This document shows positions 32,652-44,179 of a stretch of 64,000 nucleotides of DNA, piece after piece (position 1 is the stretch's first letter; each line of letters opens with the position of its first letter). Both the position numbers and the translations under genes were made by a program. The notes under the pieces were generated by a model. The model worked only from the letters and a program-made list of their open reading frames with translations. It did not search any database and was not told the origin of the DNA. The stretch covers positions 3,224,001 through 3,288,000 of the forward strand of contig OX596335.1 of the NCBI GenBank assembly GCA_951394405.1. The letters are read 5' to 3'. The DNA comes from Coprinellus micaceus (Eukaryota > Basidiomycota > Agaricomycetes > Agaricales > Psathyrellaceae).

Positions 32652-34457
32652 ATGAGCAGAGTTCGTGAGTTATTCCAGGCCACTCGTGCGGTGCAAAATA
32701 TCAACTTCTCCTCAGAGAAAGGGGGTGCTATTTTCAAGCCCATAACCAAGGTCCGACCCCGACAAGCACCAGGCGCGGCCTCGAGACAGGCTTCTCTTGT
32801 TCTCGATGCATCGACCGAACCTGCGGCGGGACCCTCGACAGCCCTCCCCAATCCACAGCTGTTGTCTCCCCCTCCCCCTCTAAACACTGGGGCAGCCACG
32901 ATTCCGAGTTCGTCTCAACCTCCACCCCTGGTCTCGACTGTAGTCCAACCAGCTCTTGTTCCCCCGCCCTCTGCGAGGGAACAGGGCCCACATGCTCTAA
33001 CACCCAGTACCTCTAAATCTACTTCTCAAAGCAATGGACAACAAGTGGCGGCACCTCTACGTCAATCCGGTACCCCGATATCCATTGGAGTACCCCGGCC
33101 ACCAAGCCAACGCCCTTCCACAGCTGCCTCTATCATCTCGAGCCCAACCAACCCGCCACCGCTTCCCCCAGGTGTGCCTGCTACCGCGTCAAATTCCACC
33201 GCTTCAGAGCCCGCTTTGCCCCAGGGGCCACGAACGGGGCCCCTTACTCAAGTGGGGGAGAATGAACTTGCTCAAAAGAAACGGGGTTCCAGGAAACGAA
33301 AACAGTCCATGCCAGCCACCGATGAGGGCGAGGGCGATGGTTCACCGACTTCATCCAAGGGCAAAGGTCGTACACCCCGCTCCCGTGCTCCTTCCTTGCC
33401 TCCATATGACCCGGCAGTTGATCCTGGAGAAGAACTCGACCCTACTATTGTCACCATGGCCAGTCTATGCAGCGACACGGGCCAGGGAAGAGTCAGTAGC
33501 AAAGCTATTGAGGTCTTGAGTAACCACTCCATATGGAAGAAACAAAGTAGGGAAAAGCGGGCCCGTATGCGTGCTCTCATGGAAGCGAAAAAGTATGGCA
33601 AGACGGAGGAGGAGATCGATGCACTTGAAGACGAGAATGGCGTCGTACCAACACCCTCCTCCATTGCGCCTTCCACCAGCAACGCGACGACTGCTACCAC
33701 GACCACCGACGCAGGGGCCGACTCCTCCAACCCGGACTTGGACTATTCTCAAGATTTCACCGCCAGCCGGTTTAATGCTCAGATTCGCATAGGACCTAAC
33801 GGCGAGACTATCATTGACGAGGACTCTTTGGTTGTCAATCGAGAAGAAACTGATGAGACCGCACACTATACCCATGTGACAGAGTCCGATACCAGCAAGT
33901 TCGTGAATTCTGGCACTTATTCCAAGCGATTCCGGGGGTCACGATGGAGCGCGGAAGAGACTGAGTTATTCTATGATGTAGGTCTCTAAAACGCTTTATG
34001 CTACGCTTGTGGGACTGACTGCTCGGCTTTGTACAGGCCCTCACACAGTACGGAGAGAACTACGAATTGATTGCATATGTTATGCCTGGCCGCGACAGGA
34101 AGTCATGTAAAAATAAATTCAAGGCCGAGGACAAGAAAAACCCAGCCAGGATAAACTACTGCCTGAATAACCGAACTGCGCCTGGTAAGTGACGTGCTTA
34201 GATTCCCGTCCCCGGACTGATTGCCCTTTTCAGATATCGCTTTGCTCTCAAGAATGACTGGAAAAGATTTTTCTGGACCTACGCCAGAGATTCGTGCCCC
34301 CGTTAGACCAACTATATCTGCAGCACCTGTAGAGGCTCCAGCTGAGGCGACGCATGAAATGGCTCCAGCACCGAAGAGAAGACGGACGAAGGCCAATGAT
34401 GACGGACTTCTTATCGTTGGCGATGCCAGTATAACTATACCTGACTTCGATTCATAG
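32652..34457 (+). CDS. BDP1: TFIIIB subunit B'' with SANT domain
   Basis: Three exons (32652-33977, 34037-34184, 34234-34457) encode 565 residues. A long Pro/Ser/Thr-rich N-terminus leads to the conserved pre-SANT helices (SIWKKQSREKRARMRAL) and the extended SANT domain (RWSAEETELFYDALTQYGEN, then PGRDRKSCKNKFKAEDKKNP), split by an intron after FYD. This is the signature of Bdp1, which with TBP and Brf1 recruits RNA polymerase III to tRNA and 5S promoters in the nucleus. The C-terminal tail has a basic stretch (PKRRRTK). Confidence 0.93.
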
Positions 34458-34784
34458 TCTCTTTACTGTAATGGAACTCAGGATGTAGTACGTGTGGCAA
34501 CCTGGACCTGGCGCATGTGCTTGCACTACACTCATCTCTGGGGTCAAAGCGTCCATACGTGCTTGGATTTTAATTTGATTCCGTATGGCCGAGTCACTTG
34601 TGCGCAGCTCTCGGAATTTCTAACCGATTGGAAGTTCAAAGCCAGGGAGAATTGATGTTTCCTTTAGGCCATTACATCATTTCAAAAACCTGAATTACAC
34701 CGTGGTACACAACATTCAGCTGTCTATCGCTTGACCTGAAACCGCCTCTTGAGCACTCCCATTGCACGTGTATTTGCTTCCCTC
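34458..34784. other. Intergenic region between BDP1 and the SDR gene
   Basis: 327 nt of 3' flank and promoter. An in-frame TTG at 34749 extends the next frame but I prefer the first ATG. No element is recognised. Confidence 0.4.
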
Positions 34785-36020
34785 ATGCCGGCGCAAAAGG
34801 TCGTCATATGTGGTGCGGGGTTCCTTGGTGCGTGGTGTCCATGGGGCCATGCCGCGACGTGTCACGACGCGTATGTGCTGAACAACTTGCACGCAGGGAA
34901 ACATATCGCCCGAAACATAGCATCCCCTGCCACAAATGCCAGTGTCCCGGAGAGAATTGTGCAGCTCTCATCACGAAGCCCAGCGCGGCTGCTTCGAACA
35001 TTGCAAAGGGACCTCCCTCAGGCCGCTGAGAGACTTCAAGCCGCCCCGCTCGACATCACCAAACCAGAGACACTTGCGCCTGCCTTTGAGGGCGCCCACA
35101 CTGTCGTATCCCTTGTGGGCCTCATGTATGGAAAACCCGCGGATTTCGAGCGCATACAGTGGCGAGGTGCGGAGAACGTGGCCAAGGGGGCGAAGGAGGC
35201 AGGTGCGCGCCTAATACACATAAGCGCGATTGGTGCAAATCCCGCCAGTGAGATAGCCTATTGGAGAACGAAGGGATTAGGCGAGGAGGCCGTACGCTCC
35301 GCTCACCCGAATGCTACTATCATCAGACCTAGCCTTGTATTTGGGCCTGAGGACGACTTCTTTAATGTGAGTGTGATCTGTGGGCATACCCCACTCTTAG
35401 GCGCTGAACACGGTTCCAACGCAGAGATTCTCTAAATTGTCAAGATTCCTCCCTTTCTTGCCGGTGTTCGGAGGTGGCCAGTCCAAGTTCCAGCCTGTGT
35501 ACGTGGATGATATTGCAAAAGCAGTCGAAGTGATGTGCAGAGGGGATCCTGAGGTGGAGAAGGAGGTTTCAGGGAGGATAATCGAGGCCGGTGGGCCCCG
35601 GGGTGAGTGGCTTCGGTATTTAATCCGCCATCTATTCATTTGAACTGACTTGGCCCTCTGCGTTTCTTTGGCAGTCTACACTTACTATGACCTCATGGTG
35701 ACTATCTTAAAATACTCCCATCGCAACCGGCTGGTCATATCCTTCCCTTACTGGATGGGTATGATGCAAGGATTTGCTGGAGAAATGCTCCCTCCAAATC
35801 TATTCACGGTGACGAGAGACCAGGTCCGTTCCCTCTTCGCGAAATAGGCGCCCGCTGATTGGAGGTCCTTCCGCAGATTAAACAACTGGGATACGACAAT
35901 ATCGTCAATCCCAACCCTGGGCCAGACGAGATCTCCTTCGATAAGTTTCTCCAAGAGCACTACTTCCATTCACCAACCCCTCTTATTGGTATCCTTCCTG
36001 CTTATCTAGGTTTGTACTGA
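34785..36020 (+). CDS. NDUFA9-like atypical short-chain dehydrogenase
   Basis: Five exons (34785-34827, 34897-35366, 35425-35602, 35675-35823, 35877-36020) encode 327 residues. The N-terminus has a dinucleotide-binding motif, VVICGAGFLGKHIA, whose glycines are split by the first intron. Further family blocks are VSLVGLMYG, RLIHISAIGA, TIIRPSLVFGPEDDF and FQPVYVDDIAKAV. This is the atypical SDR group that includes complex I subunit NDUFA9 and yeast YLR290C/Coq11. Those members are mitochondrial and noncatalytic or poorly defined. Without alignment I cannot choose between the complex I subunit and the Coq11-like branch. No clear presequence is seen. Confidence 0.75.
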
Positions 36021-36222
36021 TGAGGCCAAGAATAAACCCCCGTTCTTTCGGCAAGCCTGGTGCCGAGCGACCCACACCAATATTGCGGGTCTTGTGAGTC
36101 ATGATCAGACCTTCTGGTGCTCTGCACCGCCGTGCGGCATGAACGTCGAACTCTCGGGTCCACATATAACCACCACACGACGTTTCCTTCGTTGCTTTTG
36201 ACACCTCGCGACCCCCACGAGC

Positions 36223-38276
36223 ATGGAACACTCGTCCGCTGATAAAAACCCCTCCCCTAAGTCCCCCGCCCAGCCTATAATCACTAAAGATGCCCCCGTT
36301 ACGATTGCTACGACTGACATTGAACGAATACCGGAAGTGAAATACAGCATCTTCACAAGAGCTGAAAAATGGATTATCGTTTTCTTGATCGCGTTGGCAG
36401 GGCTATACAGGTACGACGTCATTGGCTGGGGATTTTGGCGCCCGTGCTGACCTCTCTGGGTGTAGTCCCTTAACTGCAAACATATATTTCCCTGCTATTC
36501 CAGCGCTGTCTCGAGACTTCCACAAATCTATCGAGCTCATTAACTTGACGGTACGGTTTCAGGTGGCTTTGGAATGTATGGAACGCTGACCTCACCCAAA
36601 TTCGCAGGTTACCGTGTATGTGGTCATGCAGGGCGTTGCGCCAATGTTTTGGGGTCCCCTGGCAGACAGATACGGTCGAAGGCCATGCTATCTTGGATGC
36701 CTTACCGTTCTTACCCTTTCTAATGTGGGACTTGCTCTGGTACCTACGAATGCCTATTGGCTTCTAATGGTTCTCCGCTGCTTGCAAGCAGGAGGCTCCG
36801 CTAGCACCATTGCCCTCGGTGAGTACAGGCAGAGTTCGGGCGTATAATGCGAACTCTGATGTTGGATTCAGGTGCGGGGGTGATAGGCGATATATCTACT
36901 CGAGAGGAGCGTGGTGGCTTCTTTGGGATGTTCACCCTCGGACCCATGGTACGCCAACTCTTATCGCCTCTTCGACATGCCTTGACCTTATCGCCCAGGT
37001 TGGCCCTGTTATCGGCCCTGTTATTGGTGGTGCAATTTCAGACGCACTCGGTTGGAGGTGCGACCCTTTCCCTATCTCCGCTTCTTGTAATTGAACTCTT
37101 ATAGAGCAATCTTCTGGTTCCTCACGATCGCGTCAGCTGCCTGTCTATTGGTCATGTTCCTGTGAGACGCCCCTTTCAAGCATGAATTTATGTTCCTAAT
37201 GGTTCGCCTGACAGGTTACAGCCAGAGACGCTTCGAAGCATAGTCGGAAATGGTAGCATCGCAGCTCCGAAGCACAATCGACCTCTCCTCCCCATCATAC
37301 CCAAGGACAAGCCGACCAGGCTTCCGGGAGACGGCGCGAAGAAAGTCCCCCCAGGCAACCCCCTCCGTCTATTCTTGCATGTCGACATCATCATTCTCTT
37401 GGGCATCAACGCGCTCATAAACGGTGTCATGTATGGAGTTATCACCACGATTTCGACAACGTTTGAAAGGATATATCCCTTCTTGACGGTGACAACGATT
37501 GGCTTTTGCTTTCTGGCGTATGGAGGGGGGATGATTGCTGGGAGTGTCTTCACAGGGAAGGTACTTGACAGAGAGTATAAGCGTTTCATGAGGAAGGTGG
37601 AGGATACCGGAGACAACAACTTACGGAGGACGGACATCGGGAAAGAGGCGATGGATCTTGAGAGGGTGAGAGGGTCCCTCTAACGTCCATCCCTGCGATA
37701 CTGAATGCACCTCTTCCAGGCTCGTTTGCGGCTGCTACCTCCCTGCGCAGTCGTATTTGGAGGCTGCGTCGGCGGATACGGGTGGATTCTACAACGAGAG
37801 CTTTCCATCGCTGGACCTCTCATTATCCATTTCATCAGTGAGTTCAGGGTCGAGGTTACCATTTGCTGTCACCCGCTAACCCGCTTCCCTCTCAGTCGGA
37901 TACATGTCCATGGTCATGATGAACTCTTCCTCGACCTTAATGATCGACCTATTCCCAACGCAAGGCTCCTCGATCACCGCATGTGTGAGAGGCCGTTTAC
38001 ACAGATTGGTTGTAAACCTTATACTTATCTGACGACTCATTTGCTTTCCAGAATAACCTTGTGCGGTGCACCCTGGCTGCAGTCATCATCGCAGTGATCG
38101 AACCTATTATCAACAAAATTGGCTTGGGGTGGACATTCATCATCCTGGGCGCTCTCATGCTCCTCACTGTCCCACTTGTTTACTTGGAGATTGCCATTGG
38201 GCCTGAATATCGTCGTGCGCGATTCAGGAAGGCTCGGGCCAATTCCGTTTCGAGGGTCGCTCGGGCGATGAAATAA
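36223..38276 (+). CDS. MFS transporter, DHA1 drug:H+ antiporter type
   Basis: Ten exons (36223-36410, 36466-36550, 36608-36818, 36872-36948, 36999-37057, 37105-37161, 37215-37665, 37720-37837, 37896-37984, 38052-38276) encode 519 residues with 12 predicted membrane helices. Motif A is GPLADRYGRRP after helix 2, motif B is LRCLQAGGSAS, and the antiporter motif C is GPVIGPVIGGAISDALGW. The cytosolic loop between helices 6 and 7 is long and Pro/Lys-rich. These motifs place it with fungal DHA1 exporters of the Qdr/Tpo type; the substrate cannot be read from sequence. It has no functionally linked neighbour. Confidence 0.9.
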
Positions 38277-38478
38277 AAAGCCGAAGAAAAGGCCCCTTGA
38301 ACAAGGGTCAACGAATATATATCATGTACAAGAAATGGAAGGACGCATAGACATATAGACACTTGGATACCCCGTCGACAGTACTTTACAATAGAATTAC
38401 TCCTGATGTATCTCCATTTGACCATGACAGAGCGCGCTTAATCTCCCCTGACGCTGACGTCACTTGGACAATATTAAC

Positions 38479-39701
38479 ATGGGTCCTAACCACCACCTCC
38501 CCGCCTCGCTCAAAGAGCAGCTCGATAAGATCGATCATACCGGGGAGTACTCCGGTAGTCTACCCAAGATAACCTCGACATCTGGACGGGTATACTACAT
38601 CAAAATAGGAAGCTTGCACGACGAAGAGCAATGGGCCGGAGAAGCAGAATCGCTGAAGGACATGGAGAGCGCGGCTCCCGGTTTGGTGCCCAAACTGTAT
38701 TCCTGTGGCAAACTGGACAACGGAAAGCCATACTTCATCTCCGAGTACAGGGATATAGGCCACCTCAACCCATCCGCGGCGGTCGTTCTGGCGAAGCGCC
38801 TGGCTACGGAGCTCCATCAGCTGAAGGGTACCAGTGGGTTTGGGTACCAGGTTCCGACATACTGTGGGCCGACTCGGTTTGCGAATGGGTGGTTTGAGAA
38901 CTGGGAGAAGTGCTATGCCGGGATGTACGGGACTCTCGTTGAGAGGCTGCGCGAGACAGGGAGGTATGGGCGCTTATGCGTTAAAGGTGATACTATTATC
39001 CAGAGGTAGGGTATATCACGCCCGTGGAATTTGGACAAACCTATAACTGATTGTGTGGTAGCATCATGCCAAAACTACTCGGTAAGAGGGGCGCTGGCGT
39101 AGGCAAGCGAGTACTCTCAGGCTAAAACTGGCATCAGGCAAGATGATTATCCAACCTGTCCTCTTGCATGGCGACCTCTGGGTAAGCGCGCAGCGTTGTG
39201 GCACGGCCTACATCTCACAACAGAATTGCTGATTATTTGTGAAAGAGCGGCAATGCAGGAGTAGACCAGACAACAGGGGAGCCGGTCATCTTTGACCCTG
39301 CCTCTTTTTACGGTCACAACGAATCCGAGTGAGCATCCCCACAGAAAGGCACTAAGGGGCATAAAAACCGACAATACGTCCGTAGCCTGGCCATAGCAAG
39401 AATATTTGGAGGATTCCCGCAATCCTTTTATGAGACATACTTCAAGAACCACTCAAGATCGGAACCCCAGGAGGAGTACCCTGTGAGGGCAGAACTGTAC
39501 GAATCATTCCACTATTTGAACCACACTGTGATATTTGGGGTGAGCGCGCATTTTGAACTCGGTGGGCATGCGTTGACATGAGCCTGCCAGGGAGGCTACG
39601 CGTCGCAGGCGGAAAGAAAGATGGACGCGGTTATTGAAGCAGATCGGGCGGGAAAAATTGCTGAGCCGCATGAACCAGAGATGGAACTCTCTTTCAATTG
39701 A
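38479..39701 (+). CDS. Fructosamine/ketosamine-3-kinase family protein
   Basis: Six exons (38479-39005, 39062-39081, 39138-39181, 39246-39328, 39386-39539, 39591-39701) encode 312 residues, the normal FN3K length. The nucleotide-binding Lys is likely in RVYYIKIG, the catalytic loop is LLHGDLWSGN (split by an intron after Trp), and the metal-binding motif is VIFDPASFYGHNESDLA. The family phosphorylates sugar adducts on protein lysines, which makes them unstable and so repairs glycation. Two very small exons (20 and 44 nt) are needed to keep the frame; both give the conserved sequence. Confidence 0.92.
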
Positions 39702-40010
39702 AAAGAGCTGGAGTCGGGGCGATTGGAATGCGTAGAGAGAGGAATGACAAATGTACAAGGTTGAAGGAGGAGTCGAATTGAATCAACTTTGGCTGACTCA
39801 TCAGACAGCGCAAACAGTGGCAAAGGCAAGTACGGTGTCTGAATTCTCAACAGGTCCAAACTTGCCTCCTGCCTCCAGCGCCATTGTTCCCCGGCGTCGA
39901 CAGCATCCCCGTCGAACATTACTCGGTCATCTGGCTCATTTCATCGCCGACACTCCGTGCATCTGTGAGAGCACGTACGCATCTCGTATAGGTCGCGCTT
40001 TTGTAGGAAT
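39702..40010. other. Intergenic region between FN3K and RPB2
   Basis: 309 nt containing the RPB2 promoter. No TATA box or repeat is recognised. Confidence 0.4.
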
Positions 40011-43000
40011 ATGAGCCAAGGTAGATCCATTATCCTCCTGGTTTGAGCTTTTCAGCTGAACTGAGCTGTGTTGGAGATTTCACCCAAGAGCACTATTCTT
40101 ACGATGACCCCAACTATGGTATGGAGGACGGCGGCGGGGATTTCGCAGAAATCACCCAGGAGGATTGCTGGACAGTCATAACAAGTTTCTTCGACCAAAA
40201 GGGTCTCGTTCGTCAACAGCTCGACTCCTTCGATGAATTCGTGCAGAATACCATGCAAGAGCTGGTGGACGAAAACGCAGACCTCATCCTCGACCAGGCA
40301 GACCAACACACAGGCCATGACACCGACATGACGCGCCGCTACGAAATCAAGTTTGGCCAGATCTACCTGTCGCGTCCCACCGTCACAGAAGCAGATGGCT
40401 CTGTATTCCCCCTCTTCCCTCAAGAAGCCCGTCTTCGCAACCTTACCTACTCCTCACCTCTTTACGTTGAGATGAAGAAGCGCGTACTCATTGGGCGCGA
40501 GGATCCAGATGGGGTACCTGGGGACATTCAATGGGAGACTGAGCAGGAGGACACTGGAGAACCAGAGAAGATTTGGATTGGGAAGGTGCGTACTTGTTCT
40601 TATACACGCCGTCGTTTTCTCAGTCCATATACAGGTCCCCATCATGCTTCGGTCCAGCTTCTGCATTCTGCACCAATTGCGCGACAATGAGCTATACGAC
40701 CTGAACGAGTGCCCTTACGACTCTGGAGGATACTTCATCATTAACGGTTCAGAAAAGGTTCTGATTGCTCAAGAGCGTATGGCCACCAACCATGTTTACG
40801 TCTTTGCGAAAGCCCAACCCTCCCCCATCAACTTTTTGGCCGAGATTCGAAGTGCCGTGGAGAAGGGGGGAAAGACGATTAGTCAGTTCCAAGTGAAGAT
40901 GTTCCACAGGAACCAGGAGCGCTCGGTGAGTGGATTTGTCTGCATTTTGGCCCTCGCGTCTGACTGTGAGTTAGATGGGGAATGTCATGAAAGCCACCAT
41001 CCCATACATCAAGGTTGACATTCCCATCTGGGTCGTTTTTCGCGCTCTGGGTGTTATTTCCGATCGTGACATCCTCGAACACATCTGCTACGACATGCAA
41101 GACGCACAGATGCTCGAAATGTTGAAGCCCTGTATCGATGACGGCTTTGTTATTCAAGACCGCGAGGTCGCGTTGGACTTCATCGGTAATCGAGGAACAA
41201 CCACCGGTCTTTCTCGAGAGCGGCGTATTCGTTACGCGCAAGAGATTTTGCAAAAGGAGATGCTACCCCACATTTCCATGGCTGAAGGTTCAGAGTCGAA
41301 GAAGGCGTATTTCTTCGGTTACATGATCCACCGACTGTTGCTGGCCGCTTTGGAGCGACGAGAGTTGGACGATCGTGACCACTTCGGAAAGAAGCGCCTT
41401 GACCTTGCTGGACCTCTTTTGGCTGGTCTGTTCCGCATGTTGTTCAGGAAGTTGACGAAGGACGTCTACCGGTACCTGCAGAAAGTGTGTTTACTCCTCG
41501 TCCACCTTTAACACCACTAACCCTTCCCAGTGCGTTGAAACTCACAAAGAGTTCAACCTCACCCTTGCCGTCAAGCAACAAACGATCACCAATGGTCTCA
41601 AGTACTCTCTCGCCACCGGAAACTGGGGAGACCAGAAGAAGACGATGTCTTCCAAGGCTGGTGTCTCCCAGGTGCTCAATCGCTACACATACGCCTCGAC
41701 ATTGTCTCATTTACGTCGTTGCAACACTCCCCTTGGACGTGAAGGCAAGATCGCTAAGCCTCGACAGCTTCACAATACACATTGGGGAATGGTGTGCCCT
41801 GCCGAGACTCCGGAAGGTCAAGCTTGCGGTCTCGTCAAGAATCTTGCTTTGATGTCTTGTATCTCCGTCGGTTCCTATTCTGCACCTGTCATCGAATTCT
41901 TGGAGGAGTGGGGTTTAGAGTCTTTGGAGGAGAACGCCCATTCATCGACGCCTTGTACAAAGGTCTTCGTCAATGGAGTCTGGATGGGCGTTCACCGCGA
42001 CCCTGCCAACCTTGTCAAGACGATTAAGAAGCTGCGCAGGAAGGACGACATCAGTCCCGAGGTGTCCGTTGTCCGCGATATTCGAGAGCGCGAACTGCGT
42101 CTTTATACCGATGCCGGCCGTGTTTGCCGTCCCCTCTTCATTGTGGAGAACCAACAGTTGTTGCTGCAGAAGAAGCATATCGGGTGGCTGAACGAGGGAG
42201 TCGATGATAAAGGAGAGACTTACAAGTGGGAGAACCTGATCAAGTCAGGTGTCATTGAACTTCTGGATGCGGAGGAGGAGGAGACCGTCATGATTTCCAT
42301 GACGCCGGAGGACCTGGAGATTTCGAGACGGCAAGCAGAGGGACAGGAGGCCCTGGAAAACGACGCCGAATTCGACCCCGCCGCCCGTTTGAAGGCAGGA
42401 ACCCATGCACACACCTGGACTCATTGCGAGATTCATCCCAGTATGATTCTTGGTATTTGTGCCAGTATCATCCCTTTCCCCGATCACAATCAGGTAAGCT
42501 TGTACTTTACGATTGTCAAACAAAATATTGACAATTGCTCCAGTCACCTCGTAACACCTACCAATCTGCCATGGGTAAGCAAGCCATGGGTATCTACCTC
42601 ACGAACTTCCTTGTCCGTATGGACACGATGGCCAATATCCTCTACTACCCTCAAAAACCTCTGGCCACGACGCGGTCCATGGAGTACCTCAAATTCCGTG
42701 AACTACCCGCTGGTCAGAACGCCATTGTCGCCATCCTGTGCTATAGCGGCTACAATCAGGAGGATTCCGTCATTATGAACCAAAGCTCCATCGATCGTGG
42801 TCTTTTCCGAAGTATGTACTATCGCAGTTACATGGACCTGGAGAAGAAGAGTGGAGCGCTGCAGTTGGAGGAGTTTGAGAAGCCTACTCGCGACACGACG
42901 TTGCGCATGAAGCACGGAACTTACGACAAGATCGAGGACGACGGTTTTATCGCTCCCGGAACCAACGTCACCGGAGAGGACATTATCATTGGCAAGACCG

Positions 43001-44041
43001 CGCCCATTCCTCCTGACAGCGAGGAGCTTGGTCAGAGGACGAGGGCTCACACTCGCCGCGACGTGTCCACACCGCTGAAGAGTACCGAGAACGGTATCGT
43101 CGACCAGGTTCTCATTACCACCAACGCAGAGGGGCAAAAGTTTGTCAAGGTCCGAGTACGATCAACTCGTATCCCTCAGATCGGTGACAAGTTCGCCTCT
43201 CGCCACGGTCAGAAGGGTACCATTGGTATCACCTACCGCCAAGAAGACATGCCTTTCACTTGCGAGGGAATCGTCCCCGATATCGTCATTAACCCCCACG
43301 CAATTCCCTCTCGTATGACCATCGGTCACTTGGTCGAGTGTCTACTCTCCAAGGTTGCGACTCTCATCGGAAACGAGGGTGACGCCACACCCTTCACCGA
43401 CCTGACCGTCGAGGCCGTTTCGAACTTCCTCCGCCAGAAGGGATACCAGTCTCGCGGTCTCGAAGTCATGTACCACGGTCATACTGGTCGCAAACTCCAG
43501 GCGCAAGTCTACCTCGGACCAACATATTACCAGCGTCTCAAGCACATGGTGGACGACAAGATCCACTCGCGTGCGCGTGGTCCTGTACAGATTCTCACTC
43601 GCCAGCCTGTCGAGGGTCGTAGTCGAGATGGTGGCCTGCGTTTCGGAGAGATGGAGCGAGATTGCATGATTTCGCATGGTATTGCTGGGTTCTTGAAGGA
43701 GCGTCTGTTCGAGGCGTCGGACGCATATCGCCTGCATGTCTGCGATATCTGTGGCCTGACCGCTATCGCCAACTTGGTGAGTCTTTTTTCACTTTCCCTG
43801 CGAAGGTGGCTAACATTCCATCACTGTCCCAGAAAAAGCAAAGCTTCGAGTGCCGAGCTTGCAAGAACAAGACTGCATGCTCTCAACTTTACATCCCCTA
43901 CGCAGCGAAGCTGCTTTTCCAGGTATGTGGCCAACCCATTCTGACGCCCAACTGCCTCTAACTTGCTTCTCACAGGAATTGCAAAGTATGAATATTGCCG
44001 CTCGTTTGTATACGGTCTCTTCAGGACGTATACGTGATTGA
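40011..44041 (+). CDS. RPB2: RNA polymerase II second-largest subunit
   Basis: Exons 40011-40020, 40077-40585, 40635-40925, 40975-41484, 41531-42493, 42544-43776, 43833-43922 and 43976-44041 encode 1223 residues, essentially the yeast length. Unmistakable blocks include [45 protein letters not shown], the hybrid-binding [15 protein letters not shown], and the C-terminal zinc site (CDICG ... CRACKNK) and anchor. The start is inferred: the main frame has no ATG before GMEDG, so a 10-nt exon (ATG AGC CAA G) is joined over a 56-nt intron ending in GAG, giving [18 protein letters not shown] acceptor at 40055 would make a 35-nt intron, which is probably too short. Confidence 0.96.
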
Positions 44042-44179
44042 TGTTCTGGCTTTCTGTACTCTCTGTAACCTTATGTTTGTACTGATATTATAATCTACAC
44101 ATCCCAATATATTAGACGACCGTCCGATAGAACAGAAGCACTAGACTGTATGCTAAGGTATAGATGAGATGTGATGGGT

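Noticed and set aside
36223..39701. A secondary-metabolite cluster around the MFS transporter
   Set aside because: Neighbours are a mitochondrial-type SDR, a fructosamine kinase, BDP1 and RPB2; no synthase, P450 or pathway regulator is present.
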